A stretch of 64,000 nt of DNA from Verrucomicrobiota bacterium (GCA_023426435.1 JAFAAS010000103.1:62001-126000); one strand, 5' to 3'. Shown: positions 48,360-57,787, counted from the stretch's first letter. Notes: a model not told the origin generated them from the sequence alone. Made by a program: numbers and translations.

Positions 48360-50534
48360 TTACGCCGCCTGCAACAGCGTCGCCGGGTCGAGGATGAGCG
48401 CGATGTTGCCGTCGCCAAGAATCGCACCGCCCGCCACCCCCGGCAGGCTTTGCATGAAAGCGCCGAGATTTTTGATCACGACCTCCTGCTTGCTCACCAT
48501 CTCATCGACCAGCAGCGCCGAAACCTTCCCGGAATGTTCGACGATGACCACGATGCCGTCCCACGGATTCTCCGCGTGGTGCGGAATGCCGAAGCGGCGG
48601 TGCAGCCGATGGATCGGCACCAGTCGTCCGCGCAAATCGAGCACCTCGCCCTGTCCATGCACCGTCGAAATATGTTCGCGGCTCGGCCGGAGCGCGCGTT
48701 GCACCGACGTGCTCGGCAGAATGAAGCGGTCGTCACCCACTCGCACCACGAGGCCGTCGATGATCGCCATCGTCAGCGGCAACTTGATCTTGAAGGTCGA
48801 GCCCTTCCCCACTTCGGAAGTGATCTCGATTTTGCCGCGCAGCTTCTCGATGTTGCGCTTCACGACATCCATGCCGACGCCGCGGCCGGACACCGCGGTG
48901 ACTTTTTCCGCCGTCGAAAAGCCCGGCGCAAAAATCAACGCCAGCGTTTCTTCCCGGCTCAACTCCTCGCCCGGCGAAACGATTCCTTTCTCGAGCGCTT
49001 TCTTGAAGATCTTTGCCGGATCGATGCCGCGGCCGTCATCCTGCAGTTCGATCACGATGTTGCTGCCTTGATGATACGCCTTGAGGTGCAACGTGCCCGT
49101 CTCCGGCTTGCCCGCGGCGAGGCGCGCGGCCGTCGGCTCCAAACCGTGATCGAGCGCGTTCCGCACCATGTGCACGAGCGGATCGCCGATTTCCTCGACC
49201 ACCGTGCGATCGAGCTCCGTGTCTTCGCCGCTCGTGACGAAATGCACTTTCTTGCCGAAGTCGCGGGCGAGATCGCGCGCGAGCCGTTCCATTTTTTGGA
49301 AGCTCTGCTTGATCGGAATCATGCGCAACGACATCGCCGTGTGCTGCAGTTCCTTCGTGATGCGCGAGAGCTGCGCGACATTCCGTTGCAACGGCGAACC
49401 GTTGTTCTCCCCGTGCTGCCGCGCCGTTTCGAGCAGCTGGCTTTGCACGATCACGAGCTCGCCCACGACATCCATCAACGAGTCGAGCTTCTCGGTGTTC
49501 ACCCGGACGGTGCCGCCCGACGCCACTTTCACCGGGGCAGCGGACAACTTTCCACTCGCCGCGCCCGAACCCGGCGCCTCGGTCGGCGGCGCCGTGACGA
49601 AAGGGATCTGCGTTTCGCCGGTCGGGGACGCCGGTAGCGAACCATCAACTTCAACCGCAGTGGGTTCGACCCGCGGAGCCGCCGCCCGAGTTGTCGCCAC
49701 CGGCTCCACCCCGGCGGCCGCGGGATTGGACGCGAGGCGTTTGACTGCGCGAATCAGATGGCCGACGGGAATGATCTGGTCGGGCAACTGGCCCTTCTCG
49801 AGAGCGAGCGCCACCTGCTGCGTGAGCGCCACGAGCGCGTCCCGGCTCCGCAGAATCTCCGTGATGATCGCGGCATTGAGGCGCAGCTGCCGATTTCGCG
49901 CGAGATCGAGCAACGATTCGACTTCGTGCGCGAGCGTATGCATCGGCATCAGCCCGAGAAAACCCGCGTTGCCCTTGATCGTATGAAACGAGCGGAAGAT
50001 CGAGTTGAGCGCTTCCGGATTATCCGGCTCCTGATCGAGCGCCAGCAGCGCCGCCTCGATCTGCTGCAGATGATCGACCGCCTCGTTGTAGAACTCGCCG
50101 AGAAGCTCCCGATTCTCCTCGAGGTGCAGCGTCATCAGCACGTCAGGCGACTCGCTCTCCTCGCCCGCCGCGGCTGAACCGGACGTCGCCGCCGGCGCAC
50201 TCGTCGCCGCCGCTTCGCCCAACACCGGGGGCGTCCCTCCCGACTCCACCGCGTCGATCGCCGCCGGCAGCCATTCGACCAGTTGCCGGAGTTTACCCAG
50301 CGTCGTGTCGTCGAAAGGTTTCGCGTTGTCGAGCAACTGCTCGAGCACCGCATGCGTCGCCACGATCGGTCCATGCAACGCAGGCTCGCTCTCCGCGAGA
50401 TCCCGCAGATCGCTCAACAAGCTATACGACGGCACCAATCCGTCATCGCGACCCGCTTGCGCGAGGATGGATTCGGCAGCGAGACGATTGGCGGCGTCGT
50501 CCAGCGCCTTGAAGGACTCCGGGGAAATGGGCAT
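48360..50534 (-). CDS. cheA: chemotaxis histidine kinase CheA
   Basis: A 724-aa protein. An N-terminal ~130-residue helical region precedes the Hpt domain, so the phospho-His is His184 (FHTIKGNAGFLGLM) instead of about 48. Then an Ala/Pro linker, the dimerisation domain (TVRVNTEKLDSLMDVVGELV), the kinase core (HMVRNALDHGLEPTAAR N box, QDDGRGID G1, FAPGFSTAEKVTAVSGRGVG G2) and a C-terminal CheW-like domain (RVGDDRFILPSTSVQRALRP). It phosphorylates CheY and CheB. No P2-type CheY-docking domain is obvious. ATG 50534; the upstream frame is not retained. Confidence 0.95.
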   Translation of the reverse strand: MPISPESFKALDDAANRLAAESILAQAGRDDGLVPSYSLLSDLRDLAESEPALHGPIVATHAVLEQLLDNAKPFDDTTLGKLRQLVEWLPAAIDAVESGGTPPVLGEAAATSAPAATSGSAAAGEESESPDVLMTLHLEENRELLGEFYNEAVDHLQQIEAALLALDQEPDNPEALNSIFRSFHTIKGNAGFLGLMPMHTLAHEVESLLDLARNRQLRLNAAIITEILRSRDALVALTQQVALALEKGQLPDQIIPVGHLIRAVKRLASNPAAAGVEPVATTRAAAPRVEPTAVEVDGSLPASPTGETQIPFVTAPPTEAPGSGAASGKLSAAPVKVASGGTVRVNTEKLDSLMDVVGELVIVQSQLLETARQHGENNGSPLQRNVAQLSRITKELQHTAMSLRMIPIKQSFQKMERLARDLARDFGKKVHFVTSGEDTELDRTVVEEIGDPLVHMVRNALDHGLEPTAARLAAGKPETGTLHLKAYHQGSNIVIELQDDGRGIDPAKIFKKALEKGIVSPGEELSREETLALIFAPGFSTAEKVTAVSGRGVGMDVVKRNIEKLRGKIEITSEVGKGSTFKIKLPLTMAIIDGLVVRVGDDRFILPSTSVQRALRPSREHISTVHGQGEVLDLRGRLVPIHRLHRRFGIPHHAENPWDGIVVIVEHSGKVSALLVDEMVSKQEVVIKNLGAFMQSLPGVAGGAILGDGNIALILDPATLLQAA

Positions 50535-50799
50535 GGAGCAAAAACAGCTGTCCGCCCTTCTTCGGCGCGCGCCCACCAATCTTGAACGCAAAGCCTGCGT
50601 TCCTTCGCCACCGGTCGCATTTCGCCGCCCCGAGGATCGCCGCTGCCACACGCGCGTCCAGCGATCTGCATTTCGCCGATCTCGAATCGGACGCCTACCA
50701 CACCGTCGATCGGCGCCAACCGATTTAGCTAAACCTCTCACCCGATCGAACCGAAACGTAATCAGCGCCAGTCGCGCCCGTGCGCTGGCCCTTTTCACC

Positions 50800-51297
50800 A
50801 TGTCCAACGCGCCCGCTCCCGCCGTCTCCAAGCTCGCCGGCAAATACCTGACCGTCGTTCTCGAGAACGAAGCCTACGGCATCGCCGTCCTGAAGGTTCG
50901 CGAGATCATCCGCATGCAGAAGATCACGCCCGTGCCGCAAATGCCGGCCTTCGTGAAGGGCGTGATCAACCTGCGCGGCCGCGTCATCCCCGTGGTCGAT
51001 CTGCGCGTCAAATTCGGCCTCAAAGCCGAGTTCGCCGAGCGCACGTGCATCGTCGTCGTTCAAGTCACGCTCCCGTCCGAACAAACCGTTCAAATGGGCC
51101 TCATCGTCGACAGCGTCGAAGAGGTCGTGACGCTGACCGACCAGGAGATCGAGCCGACGCCCGACTTCGGCACCAAGATCGACACGACTTACCTGCTCGG
51201 CATGGCCAAGGTGAAAGGCCAGGTGAAGACGCTGCTCGATATCGATCGCGTCGTCGCACCTGAGACCGTGCAGGTCATCGCCCAAGCGGCGAACTGA
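50800..51297 (+). CDS. cheW: chemotaxis coupling protein CheW
   Basis: A 165-aa single CheW domain: YLTVVLENEAYGIAVLKVRE, the conserved FVKGVINLRGRVIPVVDLRV stretch, then MGLIVDSVEEVVTLTDQEIE and KVKGQVKTLLDIDRVV. It bridges MCPs and CheA. It is divergent from cheA with a 265-bp shared upstream region that holds TTTAGCTAAA (50724-50733). Confidence 0.96.
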   Translation: MSNAPAPAVSKLAGKYLTVVLENEAYGIAVLKVREIIRMQKITPVPQMPAFVKGVINLRGRVIPVVDLRVKFGLKAEFAERTCIVVVQVTLPSEQTVQMGLIVDSVEEVVTLTDQEIEPTPDFGTKIDTTYLLGMAKVKGQVKTLLDIDRVVAPETVQVIAQAAN

Positions 51298-51313
51298 CTC
51301 GCGCACGAGCGCC

Positions 51314-52003
51314 TCACTCCGTGAAATAAAACGGATTCGGCAGCTTGAAGATCCGTCCCGCGAAACCGCCGGCGAGGTCGCTCTCCTGATCGCCGATGTT
51401 CGCCACGATCGAATACCCCTGCTCGACGAGGCGCCTGCGCTCCGCGGTTTTGTAATCCGCATTTGTCCCGCTCGCCTCCATCGCGCGGCAGATCAATGCC
51501 TCGTAATCCGCACAATCGATCGCGCGCAGATTTCTCTCGGTGCCCGCGCGATCGCGCTCGGTTCTCCCCGTGAGAAAGATCACCGCCACGCCCGCGTCGC
51601 GCGCTGCGCGATAAACCTCTCGCACCGCTTCGATCGCCGGCGCTTCGCCGCGATCCACCCACGCCTCCCACGCCGCCGGCACGTAGGCGAAATCCGCGTC
51701 GTTCATCGCGGGCCAGTTCGAGAGTAACGTTTCATCCAGATCCATCACGACCGCGAGTTTCCGCGGTTCCGCCACGCCGCGCGCGTCGACCGCCGCGCGT
51801 TCCTCGATCCAACTCCGCGCCCTGGCCGCCACGCGAACGATCTCCCGTTCGTAGTCTCCAGATTTTACATACGCGCGGATCTCGCGCTTCAACACGTCGA
51901 GATTGCGCGGCTCGGCCACGCTCACGTTGGCCGTCAGCGCGAACGCCCAAGCCACCACCGCCAGACTCATCCCGGCCCGAACGCCGGCTCGCAAGCGCAA
52001 CAT
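51314..52003 (-). CDS. secreted HAD superfamily (class IIIB-like) acid phosphatase
   Basis: A 229-aa protein with an N-terminal signal (AGMSLAVVAWAFALTANVSV). HAD motifs: I in VVMDLDETLLSNWP, II in VIFLTGRTERDRAG and IV in NIGDQESDLAGG. The YVPAAWEAWVDRGEAPAIEA insert is typical for the acid phosphatase class B/C-like group (PF03767). A periplasmic phosphomonoesterase is expected. ATG 52003 lies 8 nt after the parC stop, so it is probably co-transcribed with parC. Confidence 0.85.
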   Translation of the reverse strand: MLRLRAGVRAGMSLAVVAWAFALTANVSVAEPRNLDVLKREIRAYVKSGDYEREIVRVAARARSWIEERAAVDARGVAEPRKLAVVMDLDETLLSNWPAMNDADFAYVPAAWEAWVDRGEAPAIEAVREVYRAARDAGVAVIFLTGRTERDRAGTERNLRAIDCADYEALICRAMEASGTNADYKTAERRRLVEQGYSIVANIGDQESDLAGGFAGRIFKLPNPFYFTE

Positions 52004-52011
52004 GATTTCGA

Positions 52012-54222
52012 TCAACGCAGCGCCAGGTCGAGCCGCTTCACGTCCTTCACCGGCCACTTCGTCACGGTCAGGCCTTTCGCGCTCCGCGAACTCACCGGCA
52101 CGGTGCTGAGATCGAATTCGAACTCGCGCACCCGCGCGCCGCTGCGGCCATCGATGAAGATCTGCAGTTTTTTCGGCATCTCCTTCTCCGACTTGGCGAC
52201 GTCGAGATAAACGACCTTCGACCCTTCCGACTTCACGAGCGGATACAATTTGTCGCGCGAGAGTCCGCCGATCTGGAAGCGTTTCGCAAACGCCTTCCCG
52301 CTCTCCTTGTCCTGATACACCATCGTGTAGAAGTTCGTGTCGCCTTCCTTCGGGAAGATCCCGATGTGGATGATGTCGCGGCCCATGAAGACCTTGTCCG
52401 CCACTTTCGCGACTTTGAGCGAGCCGTCGCGCATGATCGTCAGCACGCTGTCGAGAATCGTGCATTCCTGCACGAATTCGTGCTGCCGCCAGTTCAGCCC
52501 GATAAAGCCGTCGTCGCGATTCACATAGAGTCGTTGATTTGCGGATACGACTTCCGCCGCGTTGATCTGCTCGATCTCGTCGTAGCTCGTGCGGCGCTTC
52601 AGGCCTTTGCCATATTTCTCCTGCAACATCTCGAACCACGCCACGGTATAGGCCGTGAGGTTCTTCAGATTGTTCTTCGTCTCCTTGATTCCCGCTTCGA
52701 TCTTCGCGATCGCTTCGTCCGCCTGGAAACGGTTGTAAGCCGAGATCCGCTTGATGCGGATTTCCGTCAGACGCGTGATGTCGTCGTCCGTCACCTCCCG
52801 GCGCAGGTTTTTCACGAACGGCTTCAATCCTTCGCGAATCTCCTCCAGCACGCTTTCCCACGTCCTGGATTTCTCGATCCGCCGGTAGATTCGCTCCTCG
52901 ATGAAGATCCGTTCGAGCGAATCCCAGTGCCACTGCTGCTCCAATTCCTCGAGTTTGATCTCGAGCTCCTGCTTCAGGAGCGCCTTCGTCTTGTCGACCG
53001 CGCGCTTCAGGATTTCGCGCACGCCGAGAAACTCCGGCCGGTCCTGCCCGGTCGTCTCATCGGTCACGATCACGCACGCCGCCGGCGACAAATTCGACTG
53101 GCAATTCGTGAACACGTAGAGCTGCTGGATCACCTTCTCGGGATCGCTGCCCTGCGGAAGATGAACGAGGATCTCGACCGCGTCCGCCGTATTGTCGTCG
53201 ACGTGCCGGATCTTGATCTTCCCTTTCGCATTCGCCGCGAGGATCGACTCGATCAGCGATTCCGTCGTCGCGCCATAGGGCAGCTCGGTGATCGCGAGCA
53301 GATACTTGCTGCGAACTTCGATCTTCGCGCGAACCTTCACTTTCCCGCCGCGCTCGCCGTCGTTGTATTCCGAAAAATCCGCGATGCCACCGGTCGGGAA
53401 ATCAGGAAAGATGCGGAACGACTTTCCTTGCAGGTGATTGATCGCGGCGCGGCAGAGGTCGTTGAAATTGTGCGGAAGGATCTTCGTCGCGAGACCGACC
53501 GCGATGCCTTCCGCGCCTTCGAGCAATACGATCGGAAACTTCGCCGGCAGCGTCACCGGCTCTTTCGCGCGTCCATCGTAGCTCAGCTGCCAGGTCGTGG
53601 TCTTCGGATTGAAGAGCACGTCCTTCGCGAAATTCGTCAGGCGCGCCTCGATGTAACGCGGCGCCGCCGCATCGTCGCCCGTCAACAGATTGCCGAAATT
53701 GCCCTGTGGCTCGACGAGGAACGCGCGCTGCCCGATCGCCACCAACGCCGCGCCGATCGACGCATCGCCGTGGGGATGCAACGACATCGTGCGACCGACG
53801 ATGTTGGCCACTTTGTGAAAGCGGCCGTCGTCCATGTCCCACAAGGTGTGCAGGATTCGCCGTTGCACCGGCTTCAAGCCGTCATCGATATGCGGCACCG
53901 CGCGGTCGAGAATCACATAACTCGCGTAATCGAGAAACCAATTGCGGTAACTCAGCGCCAGCGGCGAATCCTCGTCCTGCACCTTCGCTCCTCCCCGCCG
54001 CGGCGGCGGCGGTATGGGCGCGGACGACACCGTCACGACTTGGTCGCCTTTCGGCTCGTCCGGCGGCGAGTCCGCCCCCGCGCCCGAGCGTTGCGCCATC
54101 TCCGGCGCCGTGGCCTTCGCCTCCGCCTTCGCGCCTTTTTTCTCGGGCACGCCGCTCTCGACGCTGGCGTCGAGCGGGAGTTCAGGCTGATCGGAGTTTT
54201 TCGAGGATTTCTTTCGGGCCAT
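52012..54222 (-). CDS. parC: DNA topoisomerase IV subunit A (ParC-like)
   Basis: A 736-aa protein. An 85-residue charged N-terminal tail precedes the winged-helix core: SYRNWFLDYASYVILDRAVP, DDGLKPVQRRILHTLWDMDD and the catalytic Tyr190 in DDAAAPRYIEARL (AARYTE in GyrA). At the quinolone pocket HPHGDASIGAALVA the GyrA Ser83 and Asp87 positions are both alanine (154, 158). The C-terminus lacks clear GyrA-box repeats, which favours topo IV over gyrase. The partner parE is 3.6 kb upstream on the same strand. It decatenates chromosomes and relaxes supercoils. Confidence 0.92.
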   Translation of the reverse strand: MARKKSSKNSDQPELPLDASVESGVPEKKGAKAEAKATAPEMAQRSGAGADSPPDEPKGDQVVTVSSAPIPPPPRRGGAKVQDEDSPLALSYRNWFLDYASYVILDRAVPHIDDGLKPVQRRILHTLWDMDDGRFHKVANIVGRTMSLHPHGDASIGAALVAIGQRAFLVEPQGNFGNLLTGDDAAAPRYIEARLTNFAKDVLFNPKTTTWQLSYDGRAKEPVTLPAKFPIVLLEGAEGIAVGLATKILPHNFNDLCRAAINHLQGKSFRIFPDFPTGGIADFSEYNDGERGGKVKVRAKIEVRSKYLLAITELPYGATTESLIESILAANAKGKIKIRHVDDNTADAVEILVHLPQGSDPEKVIQQLYVFTNCQSNLSPAACVIVTDETTGQDRPEFLGVREILKRAVDKTKALLKQELEIKLEELEQQWHWDSLERIFIEERIYRRIEKSRTWESVLEEIREGLKPFVKNLRREVTDDDITRLTEIRIKRISAYNRFQADEAIAKIEAGIKETKNNLKNLTAYTVAWFEMLQEKYGKGLKRRTSYDEIEQINAAEVVSANQRLYVNRDDGFIGLNWRQHEFVQECTILDSVLTIMRDGSLKVAKVADKVFMGRDIIHIGIFPKEGDTNFYTMVYQDKESGKAFAKRFQIGGLSRDKLYPLVKSEGSKVVYLDVAKSEKEMPKKLQIFIDGRSGARVREFEFDLSTVPVSSRSAKGLTVTKWPVKDVKRLDLALR

Positions 54223-54299
54223 CGAGAGCGAAACAGCGCGCAGGTTTGGGGTGGGCCGCCGCGCGCGTCAAGCGGCAGTCGTGCAACTCCGCTCGCAAT

Positions 54300-55541
54300 C
54301 TACCGGCGCGCCTCGTCCGCCAGAATCTGCAACGCTTTCGCCATCTCCAGGTCCCGCACGGCGCGGCGATCCTCGAGCGTCGGCATCGGCACTTCGATAT
54401 CCGGCGAAACCCCGCGCCCTTCCAACCGCTGGCCGTCCAACCCGATGTAATCGCTCACCGGCACCTGCAGCTCTCCGCCGCCAGGCAACCGATACGACCG
54501 CGAATAAATCACCGCCCCCGCTGTCCTTCGACCGACAATCGTCGCGCGGCCGTGATGTTGCAGCACGTGCGAAAAAATCTCCGCCGCGCTCCCCGTCCCG
54601 GGCCCAATCAGCACGATCACGCGCCCGCCGTAACGGATCGCACCCCAGCCAAAGCTCCGCGATTCCTTCGTTTTTCCGCCGCGGCTCACGATCCGGCCTT
54701 CCGCCACCTGCTCCGCAAAAAAATCCGCCAGCGCCACGCGCAACGCAAAGGTGTCGCCGCCGCGATTCTCTCGCAGATCCAAAATCACCGCCGGCGCGTC
54801 CCGATGCGTCCGCAATTGCCGCCGCATCCAAAACACCGTGTCCGCCGCGAAATGATCGAACCGCAAATAACGCGCGCCGTTTTCCAGCGTCAGCGCTTCC
54901 GCGCGTTCAAAATTCACCAGCGCCGGCAACATTGACAATCGCCGCGTCTCGTTGTCGCGATCCAGAAACTCGAACACCACCGGCTGCCCAAGCCGCATCA
55001 CGAACCGGTCATCGACGCGCAACGGTTCGCCATTGCGCGACACAATCAGCCAGCCGCGCTCCACGCCGGCCATCGCGGCCGGTCCATTCGGCAGCACGTC
55101 GGTCACCACCCGCGCGCCTTCCACTTCCGTCCAGCGCAATCCGATCGCGGGCCGGTGCTCCACCCGTTTCTCATGCGCGCGCCGAGGCGTCAGCGCCACG
55201 AGATGCGACTCCTTCAATTCCGCACACATCCGGTTGATCGCATCGTATAACTCCTCTTCGTCCTTCGCGCCCCGCGCCTGCGGCCGATAACGCTCGCGCA
55301 TCGCCGTCCAATCCACGCCGCGAAAGCTCGCATCGAAATATTTCTCGTTCACCAGCTCCCACACGCGGTCGAATACCCGCAGGTTGTGCGCCGTCCGCTC
55401 CTCCGCCGCCAACGCCGGCGGCTCGCGGTATTCAGACGGTGGAGACACGCATCCGCCCAGCAACAAGGCCACGACCAGCGCACCGGGAGGGAGAATGGTC
55501 CGGTTGAAGCGTCTCGCGAGGCGGCGAGCGAAGAAAATCAT
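54300..55541 (-). CDS. S41-family peptidase lipoprotein
   Basis: A 413-aa protein. From ATG 55541 there is a lipoprotein signal with lipobox LLLGGC; the mature protein begins at this Cys. Then the helical N-terminal domain (RVFDRVWELVNEKYFDASFR), a PDZ-like domain (VLPNGPAAMAGVERGWLIVS) and the S41 core (PAVILDLRENRGGDTFALRV, the Ser loop IGPGTGSAAEIFSHVLQHHG). After the Ser loop it has GRRTAGAVIYSR, so the catalytic Lys of CTP-type S41 (TFGKG) is missing and it belongs to the tricorn-like branch. Probable outer-membrane or periplasmic protease. Confidence 0.82.
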   Translation of the reverse strand: MIFFARRLARRFNRTILPPGALVVALLLGGCVSPPSEYREPPALAAEERTAHNLRVFDRVWELVNEKYFDASFRGVDWTAMRERYRPQARGAKDEEELYDAINRMCAELKESHLVALTPRRAHEKRVEHRPAIGLRWTEVEGARVVTDVLPNGPAAMAGVERGWLIVSRNGEPLRVDDRFVMRLGQPVVFEFLDRDNETRRLSMLPALVNFERAEALTLENGARYLRFDHFAADTVFWMRRQLRTHRDAPAVILDLRENRGGDTFALRVALADFFAEQVAEGRIVSRGGKTKESRSFGWGAIRYGGRVIVLIGPGTGSAAEIFSHVLQHHGRATIVGRRTAGAVIYSRSYRLPGGGELQVPVSDYIGLDGQRLEGRGVSPDIEVPMPTLEDRRAVRDLEMAKALQILADEARR

Positions 55542-55699
55542 CGCGCCAGCGTGCGCGACCCGCCCCAACCCGCAAGTGCGCCGGCGCCCGACTCCCGCCG
55601 ACCCCGCGCGCCCGCGCACAACGTCCGGCCCAAGAACGCCCGCCCAACCGTCGCTTTGTCCCTTGAGTCGGTCGCCTTCGTGTTTCATCCAGATCCGCC

Positions 55700-56446
55700 A
55701 TGCCTCCAGCTCTCGTGGTGGTGCCCACCTACAACGAACGGGCCAACCTGCCTGCGCTGATCGATCGTCTCGCGCCGGTGCGTCCCACCCTCGATCTGCT
55801 GATCGTCGACGACCGTTCGCCCGACGGCACCGGTGAGCTGGCCGACCAGTTCGCCGCGCAACATCGCTGGATTCACGTCCTGCACCGCGCCGGACGCGAG
55901 GGGCTCGGCCGCGCGTATTGCGCCGGCTTTGCCTGGGCGTTGGAGCGCGGCTACGAGTTCATCTGCGAAATGGACGGCGATCTGTCCCACGATCCCGCCG
56001 ATCTGCCTCAACTCATCGCCGCAGCCAGGTCCGCCGACCTCGCCATCGGCTCGCGTTACGCGGGCGGGATTCGCGTGATCAACTGGCCGCTGCATCGCCT
56101 GCTGCTCAGCACCGGCGCCGCTCGCTACGTTCATTGGGTCACCGGCATGCCGCTCGCCGACCCCACCGGCGGCTTCAAATGTTTCCCGCGCCGCACGCTC
56201 GCCACGCTCGATCTCCCGTCGATCCGCTCCAACGGCTACGGTTTCCAGATCGAGGTCAACCACCGCATCTGGCGTCGCGGCGGACGGATCGTCGAGGTGC
56301 CGATCGTCTTCACCGAACGCAAGGAAGGCCGCTCCAAAATGTCGCGCGCCATCGTCTTCGAAGCGATCGCCCTTGTGTGGCGCCTCGCGCGCGAAAATCG
56401 CTTCCGCCGCCGCCCCTCGCTAGTTCAAGTGATACCCGCCGAATAA
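55700..56446 (+). CDS. polyprenol monophosphomannose synthase-like GT2
   Basis: A 248-aa GT2 enzyme: LVVVPTYNERANLPALIDRL, LLIVDDRSPDGTGELADQFA, a DxD-like site in FICEMDGDLSHDPADLPQL and SRYAGGIRVINWPLHRLLLS. The GGFKCFPRRTLATLDLPSIR, then EVPIVFTERKEGRSKMS, are typical for dolichol-phosphate-mannose synthase (DPM1-like). It makes a polyprenyl-phosphate-mannose donor for extracytoplasmic mannosylation. There are no C-terminal membrane helices. It converges with a GT-C gene that could use its product. Confidence 0.9.
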   Translation: MPPALVVVPTYNERANLPALIDRLAPVRPTLDLLIVDDRSPDGTGELADQFAAQHRWIHVLHRAGREGLGRAYCAGFAWALERGYEFICEMDGDLSHDPADLPQLIAAARSADLAIGSRYAGGIRVINWPLHRLLLSTGAARYVHWVTGMPLADPTGGFKCFPRRTLATLDLPSIRSNGYGFQIEVNHRIWRRGGRIVEVPIVFTERKEGRSKMSRAIVFEAIALVWRLARENRFRRRPSLVQVIPAE

Positions 56447-57640
56447 CATCAGTCCGGTGATCGTCGCCCACATCACCGAGGCCGCGAGCGTCGCCGACTG
56501 CGCCCACGCGCGCTTCTCCGCAAACAACGCCATCGCCAGATAAAAGGGGAAAATCTGCGCCGCGAATCGGCCAACCGAATACACCGGCCCGCCGAGTTGC
56601 TCGATCGACACATACAGGCCCACAAAACCGAGGATGAAAATCGAGAGCCACGCGCGAGCCCGGTGCTCCCAAAACACGATCAGCGAAAACACCGTCACAA
56701 ACACCAGCACGAACCACGTCCAGGAAACATGCTCCCGAAAAATTTCCGGATTGTTGAACAGATGCAGCCCCACGCCGGGAATCTTCTGCTGGATCACCTC
56801 CCAGGTGATTTTGATCTGCGCGCTCCAGCCTTTCAGCTCCACCACGTGATTCGCCTGCCAGTCGCCGAACTTGAATTGCAGGAAACCGAGATACAACGCG
56901 TGCCCAATCACCGGCGAAGCCACCCCGCCCAAGATCGCCGAGAGCCGGCCCCATTTCCGCTGCTGCCAAGCCTCCCACCACCGCGGCCAGCCGAGAAACA
57001 ACATCGGCGCGATCAACACCACCGCGTTCGGTCGCGAAAGCCCCGCCAGCACGCCTAACGCAATCGCCAGCGCCCACCGCCCGCTCCGCAACGCGAGAAT
57101 CAAGCCGAGCGTCAGCGCCAGAAAGAGCGACTCCGTGTATCCAATCGAAAACCACGCGAGTCCCGGGCTGAATGCCAGCAACGCCGTCGCATGCTGCGCC
57201 AGCGGCCGCCGCCCAAACTCCGCGGCGACAAAGCGAAAGAAGAGCACGAGCGCGACGAAGAAGCACACGTTCGCAATCAACAGGCCGGCCGCGATCGGAC
57301 TCGCGCCGCACGCGATGACCGCGCGCATCAAGAGGGGAAACAGCGGAAAGAACGCGACGTTGCCCTTCCCCGTTTCCACATCGAACCGATAGCCCTCGGT
57401 CGCGATCTGAATATACCAACCCGTGTCCCAACGGCTCGCATACTCCAGCCAGCCAATGTCGGTCGCGCGGCCTTTGAAGTAATTCCCCGGCGCAAACAGC
57501 AAGGTCGCAAGGAGCGCGACGACGATGATGAACGCCTTCGACGCGAGAAACAGCGCCAGCACGTGGCCGACATCCCGCCAGCCGCCCGCACTCGCTTTGC
57601 GCCCGCCCTCCTCGTCGATCACCTCAGCGGATTGGTTCAT
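56420..57640 (-). CDS. GT-C glycosyltransferase (PIG-V/mannosyltransferase-like)
   Basis: A 406-aa protein with about ten membrane helices. RWDTGWYIQIATEGYRFDVE and the following NVAFFPLFPLLMRAVIACGA match the luminal RWD...Y...A..GY...FFPLFP motif of PIG-V-like mannosyltransferases, which use polyprenyl-phosphate-mannose. Further helices follow. The gene overlaps the 3' end of the DPM-like gene by 27 nt in convergent orientation, a suggestive pairing of donor synthase and transferase. Lies three bases after a 47-aa membrane protein gene. Confidence 0.85.
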   Translation of the reverse strand: MNQSAEVIDEEGGRKASAGGWRDVGHVLALFLASKAFIIVVALLATLLFAPGNYFKGRATDIGWLEYASRWDTGWYIQIATEGYRFDVETGKGNVAFFPLFPLLMRAVIACGASPIAAGLLIANVCFFVALVLFFRFVAAEFGRRPLAQHATALLAFSPGLAWFSIGYTESLFLALTLGLILALRSGRWALAIALGVLAGLSRPNAVVLIAPMLFLGWPRWWEAWQQRKWGRLSAILGGVASPVIGHALYLGFLQFKFGDWQANHVVELKGWSAQIKITWEVIQQKIPGVGLHLFNNPEIFREHVSWTWFVLVFVTVFSLIVFWEHRARAWLSIFILGFVGLYVSIEQLGGPVYSVGRFAAQIFPFYLAMALFAEKRAWAQSATLAASVMWATITGLMLFGGYHLN

Positions 57641-57643
57641 GCG

Positions 57644-57787
57644 TCACGCCGCTGCGCCGCCGCCGCTCGCCACGCTGCTCGTGCGGCGCGCTTTCGCCGA
57701 CCGATTGAATTCCAACACCAGCACTCCGATGCACACGAGCGCCAGGATCACGTAGAGCACGGATGCGATTTTCGCTCGTGATTTCAT
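57644..57787 (-). CDS. 47-aa single-pass membrane protein
   Basis: ATG 57787 to TGA 57644. It begins MKSRAKIASVLYVILALVCI followed by GVLVLEFNRSAKARRTS and a Gly/Ala-rich tail: a positive N-terminus, one ~20-residue hydrophobic helix and a basic cytoplasmic or exposed tail. It is 29 nt after parE and 3 nt before the GT-C gene on the same strand. No family recognised; a small subunit of the glycosyltransferase or an independent stress-type membrane peptide are options. Confidence 0.55.
   Translation of the reverse strand: MKSRAKIASVLYVILALVCIGVLVLEFNRSAKARRTSSVASGGGAAA

Noticed and set aside
50724..50733. TTTAGCTAAA plus downstream sequence read as a sigma-28 promoter for cheW
   Set aside because: The -10-like ACCGAAAC fits GCCGATAA poorly and spacing is 16 instead of 15.
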